A stretch of DNA of 37,007 bases, taken from positions 1 through 37,007 of the forward strand of contig JAFXWC010000045.1 in the NCBI GenBank assembly GCA_017534445.1, read 5' to 3'. The notes beneath the pieces were generated by a model. The model worked only from the letters and a program-made list of their open reading frames with translations. It was not told the origin of the DNA and ran no database searches. Numbering within the stretch: the first letter of the stretch is position 1; each line of letters starts with the position of its first letter. Origin of the DNA: Treponema sp. (GTDB taxonomy: Bacteria; Spirochaetota; Spirochaetia; Treponematales; Treponemataceae). Of this stretch, positions 7,078 to 15,233 are shown piece after piece. The position numbers were made by a program, and so were the translations under genes.

Positions 7078-8736
7078 ATGTCAGACAAATCAAAAGGGAC
7101 CATCGTCGTACTTGGCTCAGGACCAATCCGCATCGGGCAAGGCATCGAATTTGACTACGCATCAGTCCAGTGCGTCCAAGCCCTTAAAAAACTTGGCTAC
7201 GAAGTTGCAATCATCAACAACAACCCGGAGACCGTTTCCACAGACTTTGACACTGCCGACCGTCTCTACTTTGAACCGCTAACACCGCCAGATGTAATGA
7301 ACGTGCTGGCCGTAGAAAAACCGATTGGCGTTGTAGTTGCCTTTGGAGGTGGAACTGCAATAAAGCTTGCAAAATATCTGGACAGCCAGGGTGTAAAAAT
7401 TCTTGGAACCAGCGCAGATGCCATAGACCTTGCAGAAGACAGGGAACGCTTTGAAGAGCTCTGCGACAGGCTAAACATAAAAAGGCCAAAAGGGCTAACA
7501 GTTTTTACGGAAGCGGAAGCACTGGAAGCAGCCGCAAGAATCACCTACCCTGTACTCATGCGCCCAAGCTACGTACTTGGCGGACAGAACATGATTATAG
7601 CAAGGGACAATGCGGATGTAAAAGAATACATGAAGATAATCCTCCGCGGCGGAATAAAAAACCCGGTTCTAATAGACAAATATATGGAAGGAAAGGAACT
7701 GGAGGTTGACTGCATCTGCGACAGCAAGGACGTTCTTATTCCGGGAATCATGGAGCACATTGAACGCACTGGCATCCATTCAGGAGATTCAATTGCAGTT
7801 TACCCGGGACAGTTTACTGCGGAAATAGAAGAAAAAATCGTACGCCAGTCATGCGACCTAGCACTGGCACTTGGAACAAAGGGGCTTGTAAACATCCAGT
7901 ACCTAATCTACAAGGATGAACTTTACATCATCGAAGCAAACCCCCGCTCAAGCCGCACCGTTCCCTACCTTAGCAAAGTAAGCGGAGTTCCTATGATAGA
8001 ACTTGCAACCCGCGCAATGTTGGGAGAAAGCATCAGCAGCATGGGTTACGGCACTGGCCTCTACAAAAAGCCGGGCTACTTTGCGGTAAAGGTTCCTGTA
8101 TTCAGCTTTGAAAAACTCATGGACGTAGACACCCACCTGGGCCCGGAAATGAAGTCAACAGGTGAAGTGCTTGGAATTGCCTCGACCCGTGAAGAGGCAA
8201 TCTTTAAGGGAATGAGCGCTGCTGGTTGGAAGATGATACGTCCCAAAATGCAGGAGGGGGAAGTCTCCCCCTGCGGTCGCACTCCGTTGCGCCCTACCCC
8301 TTCTGCGGGGGACACCCCCGCAACGCCCCCGCAATCTGCATACGGCATATTGTTCTCCGTAAGGGAAACCGACCTTCCTGAACTTGCGCCTCTTGCAAAG
8401 AAATTCTACGACCTAGGCTTTACCCTGTATGCCACAAGCGGAAACGCCACAACAATAGAAAGAAGCGGAATGAGCGTAACTCACGTTGCCAAGGTTCACG
8501 AAAACTACAGCGAAAACGTAATGACCCTTTTGGAAAGCGGCAAGGTTTGCTACGTGGTCTCAACCTCTGCAAAGGGACGAGACCCCGCAGTAGAAAGCGT
8601 AAAGCTGCGCCGTCTTGCGGTAGAAAGGGACATAGACTGCCTTACCGCAATAGACACTGCAAACGCACTTGCAGACTGCCTTGCATCCGCTTATACGGAA
8701 GAGAACACAAGTCTTGTAGACATCACCAAGCTTTAA
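7078..8736 (+). CDS. carB: Carbamoyl-phosphate synthase large subunit, C-terminal half with allosteric domain
   Basis: 552 residues. This is the second ATP-grasp half of CarB (carbamate phosphorylation) followed by the MGS-like allosteric domain. Motifs: VVLGSGPIRIGQGIEFDYAS, NNNPETVSTDFDTADRLYFE, MRPSYVLGGQNM, EANPRSSRTVPYLSKVSG. The allosteric domain begins near residue 420 (YGILFSVRETDLPE) and ends with IDTANALADCLAS. A repeat-derived insertion at about residues 392-418 sits exactly between the catalytic and allosteric parts. I chose ATG 7078 (MSDKSKGTIVVLG), with AGAGGA upstream, over an in-frame ATG at 6904 that lies inside asnB. With the separate N-half this forms a split CarB, known in some archaea and Aquifex. 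Confidence 0.95.
   Translation: MSDKSKGTIVVLGSGPIRIGQGIEFDYASVQCVQALKKLGYEVAIINNNPETVSTDFDTADRLYFEPLTPPDVMNVLAVEKPIGVVVAFGGGTAIKLAKYLDSQGVKILGTSADAIDLAEDRERFEELCDRLNIKRPKGLTVFTEAEALEAAARITYPVLMRPSYVLGGQNMIIARDNADVKEYMKIILRGGIKNPVLIDKYMEGKELEVDCICDSKDVLIPGIMEHIERTGIHSGDSIAVYPGQFTAEIEEKIVRQSCDLALALGTKGLVNIQYLIYKDELYIIEANPRSSRTVPYLSKVSGVPMIELATRAMLGESISSMGYGTGLYKKPGYFAVKVPVFSFEKLMDVDTHLGPEMKSTGEVLGIASTREEAIFKGMSAAGWKMIRPKMQEGEVSPCGRTPLRPTPSAGDTPATPPQSAYGILFSVRETDLPELAPLAKKFYDLGFTLYATSGNATTIERSGMSVTHVAKVHENYSENVMTLLESGKVCYVVSTSAKGRDPAVESVKLRRLAVERDIDCLTAIDTANALADCLASAYTEENTSLVDITKL
8253..8331 (+). repeat. In-frame coding palindromic repeat, copy 3 (in carB C-half)
   Basis: The block starts GGAGGGGGAAGTCTCCCCCT, has TACCCCTTCTGCGGGGGACA in the centre and ends CCCGCAACGCCCCCG. 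Orientation is as in copy 1. It is translated as EGEVSP...PTPSAGDTPATPP, at the junction of the synthetase and allosteric domains. Confidence 0.88.
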
Positions 8737-8757
8737 TTTTTTATGGGAGAAAAAACA

Positions 8758-10362
8758 ATGTCTAAATTCATATTTGTAACAGGCGGAGTAGTTAGCGGAC
8801 TTGGCAAGGGAATTACAGCGGCAAGCCTTGGACGGCTTTTAAAATGCCGGAGACTAAAAATTGCATCTCAAAAGCTTGACCCATACATGAACGTGGACCC
8901 AGGAACAATGAGCCCCTTCCAGCACGGCGAAGTATTCGTAACAGATGACGGTGCGGAAACAGACTTGGACCTTGGCCACTACGAGCGCTTCATAGACGAA
9001 AACCTTACAAAATATTCAAACCTAACAAGCGGCAGGGTTTACTGGAACGTACTTAACAAAGAGCGTCAGGGTGAATACCTTGGCCAGACGGTTCAGATTA
9101 TTCCCCATGTAACAAACGAGATTAAAGACTTTATCCTAAAGAACGCAGAGGTTAGCGGAGCAGACGTAAGCATAGTGGAAATAGGCGGTACGATTGGAGA
9201 CATAGAAAGCCAGCCCTTCCTGGAGGCAATAAGACAACTTGCACTGGAAGTTGGAAGGCGCAACTGTCTTTTTATCCACGTCTGCCTTGTGCCTTACATA
9301 AGCGGTTCGGACGAATACAAATCAAAGCCAACGCAACACTCCGTAAAAGAACTCATGGCCGTAGGAATCCACCCGGACATTATAGTTGCCCGCTGCGACA
9401 AAGAAATTCCTTCCGACATCCGCAAAAAGATTTCCCTCTTCTGCAACGTTGGCGAAGACTGCGTTATCAACAACACAACCTGCAAAAGCCTTTACGAAGT
9501 GCCCCTCATGCTGCACGCCCAGAACATGGACGACGTTGTTTGCAGGGACCTTGGCTTGGAAAACAAGGCGGACTACCCTGCCCTTTCCGAATGGTCAAAA
9601 ATGGTGGAGACAATCCACAAGAGGAGCGGAGACTTACAGATTGCCCTGGTTGGAAAATACGTAAAGCTTCACGACTCCTACCTTAGCATAATCGAGTCCT
9701 TGAACCACGCAAGCTTTGTAGTTGGAAAGAACGTAAAGATAAAATGGGTGGATTCAGACAGCGTAACGGACGAAAGTGCAGCGGAGATTTTTGCAGGCTG
9801 CCAGGGAATAATTCTTCCGGGAGGATTCGGCCACCGCGGAATAGAGGGAATGATAAGCGCATGCCGCTTTGCAAGAACCCACAAAATCCCATACTTTGGC
9901 ATTTGCCTTGGAATGCAGATTGCAGTAATAGAATTTGCCCGCAGCGTACTTGGCTACAAAGATGCAAACTCCAGGGAATTTGACGAGCTCTGCGAGCACA
10001 CGGTCATAGACTTGATGAAAGACCAGGAAGGTGTCATAAAAGGAGGAACAATGAGGCTTGGAAGCTACCCCTGCCTTGTTTCTGCCGGAACAATTCTGGA
10101 AAAGGCATACAAAAATGTCCTTAAAGACAATACAATCCACGAGCGCCACCGCCACCGCTACGAATTCAACAACGACTACCGCGAGCAGATGAAGGACGCA
10201 GGCCTAACAATCAGCGGAACAAGCCCGGACGGCACACTCGTAGAAGCTGTAGAAATACAAGGCCAATTCCACGTGGGAGTTCAGTTCCACCCGGAATTCA
10301 AGAGCCGCCCCAACAATGCAGGTCCCCTCTTCGTAGAATTCTTGAAAGTATGCCTGCATTAA
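8758..10362 (+). CDS. pyrG: CTP synthase
   Basis: 534 residues. PyrG converts UTP to CTP using ATP and glutamine-derived ammonia. The N-terminal amidoligase starts KFIFVTGGVVSGLGKGITAAS and includes YMNVDPGTMSPFQHGEVFV and DLDLGHYERF. The C-terminal class I amidotransferase has nucleophile Cys383 (FGICLGMQ) and His511/Glu513 (VQFHPEFKSRP). I chose ATG 8758 over the in-frame ATG at 8743, because GGGAGA then sits at ribosome-site distance and MSKFIFVTGG is the family start. It lies 21 bases after the carB C-half. No repeat insertion is present here, unlike in several neighbours. Confidence 0.97.
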   Translation: MSKFIFVTGGVVSGLGKGITAASLGRLLKCRRLKIASQKLDPYMNVDPGTMSPFQHGEVFVTDDGAETDLDLGHYERFIDENLTKYSNLTSGRVYWNVLNKERQGEYLGQTVQIIPHVTNEIKDFILKNAEVSGADVSIVEIGGTIGDIESQPFLEAIRQLALEVGRRNCLFIHVCLVPYISGSDEYKSKPTQHSVKELMAVGIHPDIIVARCDKEIPSDIRKKISLFCNVGEDCVINNTTCKSLYEVPLMLHAQNMDDVVCRDLGLENKADYPALSEWSKMVETIHKRSGDLQIALVGKYVKLHDSYLSIIESLNHASFVVGKNVKIKWVDSDSVTDESAAEIFAGCQGIILPGGFGHRGIEGMISACRFARTHKIPYFGICLGMQIAVIEFARSVLGYKDANSREFDELCEHTVIDLMKDQEGVIKGGTMRLGSYPCLVSAGTILEKAYKNVLKDNTIHERHRHRYEFNNDYREQMKDAGLTISGTSPDGTLVEAVEIQGQFHVGVQFHPEFKSRPNNAGPLFVEFLKVCLH

Positions 10363-10393
10363 ATTATAATAGAAAATAACGAAAGAGGTTTTT

Positions 10394-11566
10394 ATGTACA
10401 CAGTAGAAGAAGTTTTGGAATATGTTCAGGAAGAAGACGTAAAGTTTGTAAGGCTTGCTTTTTTTGACTTGCGCGGAGTGCAGAAAAATATTTCCATCAT
10501 GGCGGGACAGCTAAAGAGCGCATTCGAAAACGGAGTTAGCTTTGACGCTTCTGCAATCTACGGCTTTGAGACAGCAGAAAAATCAGACCTTTTCCTGCAC
10601 CCGGACCCAACAACAGTTGCTATCCTTCCCTGGAGGCCAAACACAGGAAAAGTTGTAAGGATGTTCTGCACAATCTCCTACCCGGATGGAAGCCCCTACA
10701 AAAAGGACTGCCGAAAGATTCTTTCTAATGCAGTAAAAAAAGCCCGCGATGAATTCGGTGTAGAATTCAGCTTTGGTACGGAAATAGAATTCTACCTCTT
10801 TAACTTGGACGAAAAGGGAGAGCCAACAAAGATTCCTTTTGACAGGGCTGGCTACATGGACATTGCCCCAGAAGACAAAGGGGAAAACATCCGCCGCGAA
10901 ATATGCTTTACACTTGAACAGATGGGCATTCAGCCAGAAGCAAGCCACCACGAGGAAGGTCCCGGACAGAACGAAATTGACTTCCACCATTCAGATGCAC
11001 TCACCGCAGCAGACAACGCCACAACATTCAAATGGATTGTACGCACAAGAGCCGCAAGCGCAGGACTGTATGCAGACTTCTCACCCAAACCTCTTGCAGA
11101 CCAGGCAGGAAGCGGCTTCCACATAAACATCTCATGCATGGATGCCGGAAAAAGGCGCAACATGCTGGCAGGAATCCTAAAGCACGCAAAAGAACTAACC
11201 TACTACATGAACTGCACGGAAAACTCCTACGACAGACTTGGTTCATGCAAAGCACCAATTCACATTGCATGGGGCTACGAAAACCGCTCAACATTCATCC
11301 GTGTTCCCGCAACCAGACAGGACGACGCAAGCCGCCTAGAAATCCGCACCCCGGACAGCGAATGCAACCCCTACCTTGTCTTTACCCTCCTTATACACTC
11401 AGCGCTCGACGGAATCAAAAACAATCTTGAACCGCCGGAGCCGGTAGAAAAGAACCTGTTTGAAAAAGCAGCAGATGGAGACATGGAAACTTTACCAGAC
11501 ACACTTGATTCAGCCAGAGAAATTGCAGAAAGCAGCCAGTTCGTAAAGGAAGCCCTTGGATTTTAA
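10394..11566 (+). CDS. Short GSI-type glutamine synthetase family protein
   Basis: 390 residues, clearly shorter than standard GSI (about 440-470). The active-site pattern is kept: the N-terminal aspartate loop FDASAIYGF, metal glutamates GTEIEF, EEGPGQNEID, GSGFHINIS with the histidine, NRSTFIRVP arginines, and LEIRTPDSECNPYL. What is missing is mainly peripheral length, including the region that carries the adenylylation tyrosine in proteobacterial enzymes. It may be a working glutamine synthetase or a regulatory paralogue. GAAAGAGG precedes the ATG, and the ANTAR gene starts three bases after its stop. Clostridia have a comparable glnA-nitR gene pair, which supports a nitrogen-control role. 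Together with glnN this gives two unrelated-looking glutamine synthetases in one window. Confidence 0.88.
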   Translation: MYTVEEVLEYVQEEDVKFVRLAFFDLRGVQKNISIMAGQLKSAFENGVSFDASAIYGFETAEKSDLFLHPDPTTVAILPWRPNTGKVVRMFCTISYPDGSPYKKDCRKILSNAVKKARDEFGVEFSFGTEIEFYLFNLDEKGEPTKIPFDRAGYMDIAPEDKGENIRREICFTLEQMGIQPEASHHEEGPGQNEIDFHHSDALTAADNATTFKWIVRTRAASAGLYADFSPKPLADQAGSGFHINISCMDAGKRRNMLAGILKHAKELTYYMNCTENSYDRLGSCKAPIHIAWGYENRSTFIRVPATRQDDASRLEIRTPDSECNPYLVFTLLIHSALDGIKNNLEPPEPVEKNLFEKAADGDMETLPDTLDSAREIAESSQFVKEALGF

Positions 11567-11569
11567 CAA

Positions 11570-12136
11570 ATGACAGAAGATACCCATAGCGTTTTAGTCG
11601 TTACAAAGGATTCAAAAATTTCTCAGGCCACAGGCATTATGCTTATGCCCCCGCTCTTTGAAACGGAAGTGCTGTCAGACTTTAATGAAGCCCGCCGCCG
11701 TATTTCCGAAAGGAGATACAACATCATACTTGCAGATTATGCAGAAGGCAAGGGAGAAGATTTTGCAGTAGACGCATCAGAAAGCCTAAGCACAATCCTG
11801 CTGCTTACCCCCACCGCACTTTTTGAAGAAGTGAGCTACCGCGTGGAAGGCTACGGAATTATCACGCTTTCAAACCCATTTGACCAGTTCTATTTTTACA
11901 GCATGATAAAGGCCGCAATTGCAGTCCAGTACAAGGTACAGGTTCTTTCCAGCCAGACAACAAAGCTAAAGGTAAAGATGGAAGAAATAAAACTTGTAAA
12001 CCGTGCAAAAATGCTTCTTATGCAGAACATGAGCATGGCAGAAGCAGAAGCCCACCGCTTCATAGAAAAAGAAGCGATGGACACTGGTCAGAAAAAGATA
12101 GCCATTGCAGAAAACATAATCAAGAGATACGGCTGA
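11570..12136 (+). CDS. ANTAR-domain transcription antiterminator (NitR-like nitrogen regulator)
   Basis: 188 residues. The C-terminal part (about 133-187) is a clear ANTAR RNA-binding domain: VNRAKMLLMQNMSMAEAEAH, then the conserved small/hydrophobic pattern to IAENIIKRYG. A short coiled region precedes it (about 122-142). The N-terminal part (1-115) has the receiver fold pattern but is degenerate. The acidic pair is replaced by Thr12-Lys13 and the conserved lysine by LSNPF, although Asp56 (LADY) and Thr80 remain. Phosphorylation control is therefore doubtful. It is encoded directly after the GS-like gene and is the last gene of the carA operon. Three matching RNA targets (glnN, carA, gltB leaders) lie within 20 kb. 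The clostridial NitR is the nearest described parallel I know. Confidence 0.9.
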   Translation: MTEDTHSVLVVTKDSKISQATGIMLMPPLFETEVLSDFNEARRRISERRYNIILADYAEGKGEDFAVDASESLSTILLLTPTALFEEVSYRVEGYGIITLSNPFDQFYFYSMIKAAIAVQYKVQVLSSQTTKLKVKMEEIKLVNRAKMLLMQNMSMAEAEAHRFIEKEAMDTGQKKIAIAENIIKRYG

Positions 12137-12148
12137 AATAAATTCAGC
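12132..12148. terminator. Small hairpin between convergent operons
   Basis: GCTGAA (12132-12137) and TTCAGC (12143-12148) form a six-pair stem overlapping the ANTAR gene stop codon. It lacks a good T-run. It is the only structure in the 23-bp gap between the convergent operons, so termination here may be weak and transcripts may overlap. Confidence 0.3.
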
Positions 12149-12159
12149 ATGACAAATAA

Positions 12160-13659
12160 TCAAACAGGATACTCGCCGTTAAAGCAGCCGTTGCAGAAAG
12201 AGTCCGCACCAAGAGCTTCAAGCATTCCTTCAAGAGAAATAAAGGAAAGGGAGTCTGCCCCTATTTCCTTGCGGATAGATTCAAGTTCGTGGGTACTAGA
12301 AATAAGTTCTGCCTTGCTTGGAGTGTCAATTCCCAGGTAGCAGGGAAACTTTACCGGCGGAGAAGAAACCCTAAAGTGAACTTCCCTTGCACCTGCCTTG
12401 CGCAAAAGCTGGACAAGTCTGCGGCTGGTTGTTCCGCGCACAATGGAATCATCTATTACAATTACGCGCTTACCTTCAAGATCACTTTTGATTGCATTCA
12501 GCTTTACAAAAACCATGGATTCGCGCTCAGCCTGAGTTGGTGCAATAAAAGTTCGCCCAATGTACTTGTTCTTGATGATTCCTGTTACGTAAGGAATTCC
12601 GCTTGCCTTAGCATAACCTAGTGCCGCTCCAATTCCGCTGTCGGGAACTCCAATCACAACGTCTGCTTCTACAGAAGATTCCCTTGCAAGAACTTCTCCC
12701 ATCCTGTATCTCGCATTCTGAACAGAAATTCCGTCAATCACAGAATCAGGCCTTGCAAAATAAACGTATTCAAAAATACAGGTCCTCTTTTTTTCTTGGG
12801 CGTATTTTATAGAGCTAAGACCTTCCTTTGTAACAACGACAATTTCTCCGCCCTCAAGGTCGCGCAAAAATTTTCCGTTAACGGCATCAATGGCACAAGT
12901 TTCCGATGCAATTATATAGGAGGGGGGCATTCCCCCCTGCGTTCGCACTTCGTTGCTCTCTACCCCCTGTGCGGGGGACACCCCCGCAACGCCCCCGGAA
13001 ATTTCTCCTAGACACAAGGGTCTTATACCGTTAGGATCGCGGACTCCAATCAGCATATTTTCCGTCATAATGCAAAGGGCAAAAGAACCTTTTATAAGAC
13101 CTGCCGTCTTTACAACAGCATCTATGAATCTTTTGCGGTTTTCTTCTGCAGACTTTCCACCGGTATTGGGGCTACCAAGCTTGCCGCCGTTTTCTATATA
13201 CTTTCTTACTATGAGCTTAAGGATAACTTCACTGTCGCTTGAACTGGAAAAAGTAGAACCTCCGTCTTCCAGCTGGGCCCTTAGCTCTGCATGGTTCACA
13301 AGCTGACCGTTATGGCACAAGGCAATGGAACCGTTCTTAAAGGAATTCAAAAAAGGCTGGGCATTTTCAATAGTGCGTCCACCGGCAGTTGCATAGCGTA
13401 CATGGCCTACAGAAATATTTCCGCTAAGCTTCTGCAAGTGTTCAGTAGAAAAAACATCTCCCACAAGCCCCATGTCTTTGCAAAGACTTATCTTGGCTCC
13501 TTCTGAGGACGCAATACCGGTGTCGCTAACTGCAATGCCGGCGCTTTCCTGCCCTCTGTGCTGCAAAGCCGTAAGCGCAAAATACGAAAGCCTGGCTGCA
13601 TTCTCTGCACCAAAGATTCCAACAACACCGCATTCATCGTGAAACTTGTCTTCTGTCAT
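12160..13659 (-). CDS. purF: Amidophosphoribosyltransferase (first step of purine synthesis)
   Basis: 499 residues. PurF transfers the glutamine amide to PRPP. A nine-residue propeptide (MTEDKFHDE) precedes the class II nucleophile Cys10 (CGVVGIFG), as in the Bacillus-type enzyme. ALQHRGQESAGIA and VGHVRYATAGG are glutaminase motifs, and VIVIDDSIVRGTTSRR is the PRPP loop. Cysteines in SETCAIDA, FPCYLGID and SFCNGC match the iron-sulfur ligands of that subtype. A repeat-derived insertion occupies about residues 222-247, a likely surface loop. The ATG lies one base after the gltD stop, so purF is the third gene of the gltB operon and shares its leader control. Confidence 0.97.
   Translation of the reverse strand: MTEDKFHDECGVVGIFGAENAARLSYFALTALQHRGQESAGIAVSDTGIASSEGAKISLCKDMGLVGDVFSTEHLQKLSGNISVGHVRYATAGGRTIENAQPFLNSFKNGSIALCHNGQLVNHAELRAQLEDGGSTFSSSSDSEVILKLIVRKYIENGGKLGSPNTGGKSAEENRKRFIDAVVKTAGLIKGSFALCIMTENMLIGVRDPNGIRPLCLGEISGGVAGVSPAQGVESNEVRTQGGMPPSYIIASETCAIDAVNGKFLRDLEGGEIVVVTKEGLSSIKYAQEKKRTCIFEYVYFARPDSVIDGISVQNARYRMGEVLARESSVEADVVIGVPDSGIGAALGYAKASGIPYVTGIIKNKYIGRTFIAPTQAERESMVFVKLNAIKSDLEGKRVIVIDDSIVRGTTSRRLVQLLRKAGAREVHFRVSSPPVKFPCYLGIDTPSKAELISSTHELESIRKEIGADSLSFISLEGMLEALGADSFCNGCFNGEYPV
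12919..12996 (-). repeat. In-frame coding palindromic repeat, copy 4 (in purF)
   Basis: On the plus strand the block starts GGAGGGGGGCATTCCCCCCT, has TACCCCCTGTGCGGGGGACA in the centre and ends CCCGCAACGCCCCC. On the coding (minus) strand it reads GGVAGVSPAQGVESNEV...GGMPPS. Confidence 0.88.
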
Positions 13660-13660
13660 T

Positions 13661-15223
13661 TTATTGAGCCTTGCCCATAAGGTAATCGTCTATCTGCTTT
13701 GCACATTCACGGCCTTCCGCAATAGCCCACACAACAAGCGACTGTCCGCGGTGCATGTCTCCCGCCGTAAAGATTTTTGGAACGGTGGTTGCATAGCCTG
13801 TCTCCAAAGCCTTTACAGTTCCCCGCTCTCCAAGTTCAACACCAAATGCATTTGCCGTATATTCTTCACAGCCAGTGAATCCTGCCGCAACAAGAAGCAA
13901 GTCACAGGGAAGAGTTTTTTCCGTACCGCTTCGTTCAACAAGCTGCCTCTTTCCGTCCTTTACCTGGAATTCAACTTCCACGGTGCGCACAGCCTTTATG
14001 TGTCCGTTCTCGCTGATAACTTCTTTTACGGTTGTCTCGTAAACACGCGGGTCTTTGCCAAATTTTGCAATTGACTCTTCTGCACCATAGTCCACCTTAA
14101 GAACCTTGGGCCACTCAGGCCAGGGGTTACTTGAAGCGCGTTCAACTGGAGGACAAGGCATCATCTCTATCTGGGTAACACTTGCAGCCCCCAATCTGAT
14201 TGAAGAACCGCAGCAGTCGTTTCCTGTATCGCCACCGCCAACAATAATAACGTGCTTTCCTTCAACTTCAATTCCGTAGAGTTTTTTTAGCATCTGGGCA
14301 ATCTGTCCGTTTGTAGGCTGCATGGAAATTTTTTCCAAGGCAGAGCTTGTAGAAATTACGCATTTTGTAACAGCGGTAAGAAAATCAACCGCAAACATTT
14401 TTCCGCCGGCAGCGCCTTTGCCATCTGCTAAAAGCTTTTCAATTCCAACTGCATTCAAAGACCTTGCTTTTTTTGCACCGCAGCAAAGGGCAACTGCATC
14501 GTATTCACCAAGGATATGGTCTGCAGAAGCAGAACGTCCAACGTCCGCATTAAAAACAAATTCAACGCCCTCTTCCTTCATAAGGTTTATGCGGCGTTCA
14601 ATTATATTTTTTTCAAGCTTCATGTTGGGAATGCCGTACATCAAAAGTCCGCCAGCCCTGTCTTCCCTTTCAAAAACAGTTACGCTGTGTCCGCGGCGGT
14701 TAAGCCAGTCTGCAACGGCAAGTCCGCTTGGCCCCGAACCAATTACGGCAACCTTTTTTCCACTGCGGGTCTTGGGAACTTCTGCCTTCATGTAACCTGT
14801 TGCAAATGCCTTTTCTATAATAAAAAGCTCGTTGTCGTGAACGGTAACCGCTTCTTCTCCAACAACTGGACTTCCGCAGTTGCATGCCTTTTCGCAAAGA
14901 GCAGGACAAACGCGTCCTGTAAATTCGGGGAAGCTTGAAGTTTTTAAAAGCCTCCATGCCGCCATGTCAAACTGTCCCTTGTAGAGGGCATCATTCCACT
15001 CCGGTATGTAGTTATGCAAAGGACAGCCGGTAACCATTCCCTTTAGCTTTAGGGCAGCACCACACATGGGAACTCCGCAGTTCATGCAGCGTGCAGCCTG
15101 TTCGCGCCTGGCATCTTCGTCCAGTTTGGGATGAAATTCCTTAAAGTTTGCAATGCGCTCCAAAGGGGAAATGCTTGCGTTCTCTACTCTTTTATATTCC
15201 ATGAATCCTGTTGGTTTTGCCAT
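13661..15223 (-). CDS. gltD: Glutamate synthase small subunit
   Basis: 520 residues. GltD feeds electrons from NADPH to GltB. The N-terminus has the cysteine clusters for two 4Fe-4S centres (ARCMNCGVPMC, GCPLHN, CPALCEKAC). It is followed by an FAD site VAVIGSGPSGLAVADWL and a pyridine-nucleotide site VIIVGGGDTGNDCCG. The C-terminus holds the FAD-contact motif FTAGDMHRGQSLVVWAI. I chose ATG 15223 (MAKPTGFMEYKR), preceded by TTAGGAGGATTAAA; an in-frame ATG at 15307 lies inside gltB. The gltB stop codon overlaps this ribosome site, so translation is likely coupled. Confidence 0.96.
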   Translation of the reverse strand: MAKPTGFMEYKRVENASISPLERIANFKEFHPKLDEDARREQAARCMNCGVPMCGAALKLKGMVTGCPLHNYIPEWNDALYKGQFDMAAWRLLKTSSFPEFTGRVCPALCEKACNCGSPVVGEEAVTVHDNELFIIEKAFATGYMKAEVPKTRSGKKVAVIGSGPSGLAVADWLNRRGHSVTVFEREDRAGGLLMYGIPNMKLEKNIIERRINLMKEEGVEFVFNADVGRSASADHILGEYDAVALCCGAKKARSLNAVGIEKLLADGKGAAGGKMFAVDFLTAVTKCVISTSSALEKISMQPTNGQIAQMLKKLYGIEVEGKHVIIVGGGDTGNDCCGSSIRLGAASVTQIEMMPCPPVERASSNPWPEWPKVLKVDYGAEESIAKFGKDPRVYETTVKEVISENGHIKAVRTVEVEFQVKDGKRQLVERSGTEKTLPCDLLLVAAGFTGCEEYTANAFGVELGERGTVKALETGYATTVPKIFTAGDMHRGQSLVVWAIAEGRECAKQIDDYLMGKAQ

Positions 15224-15233
15224 TTTAATCCTC

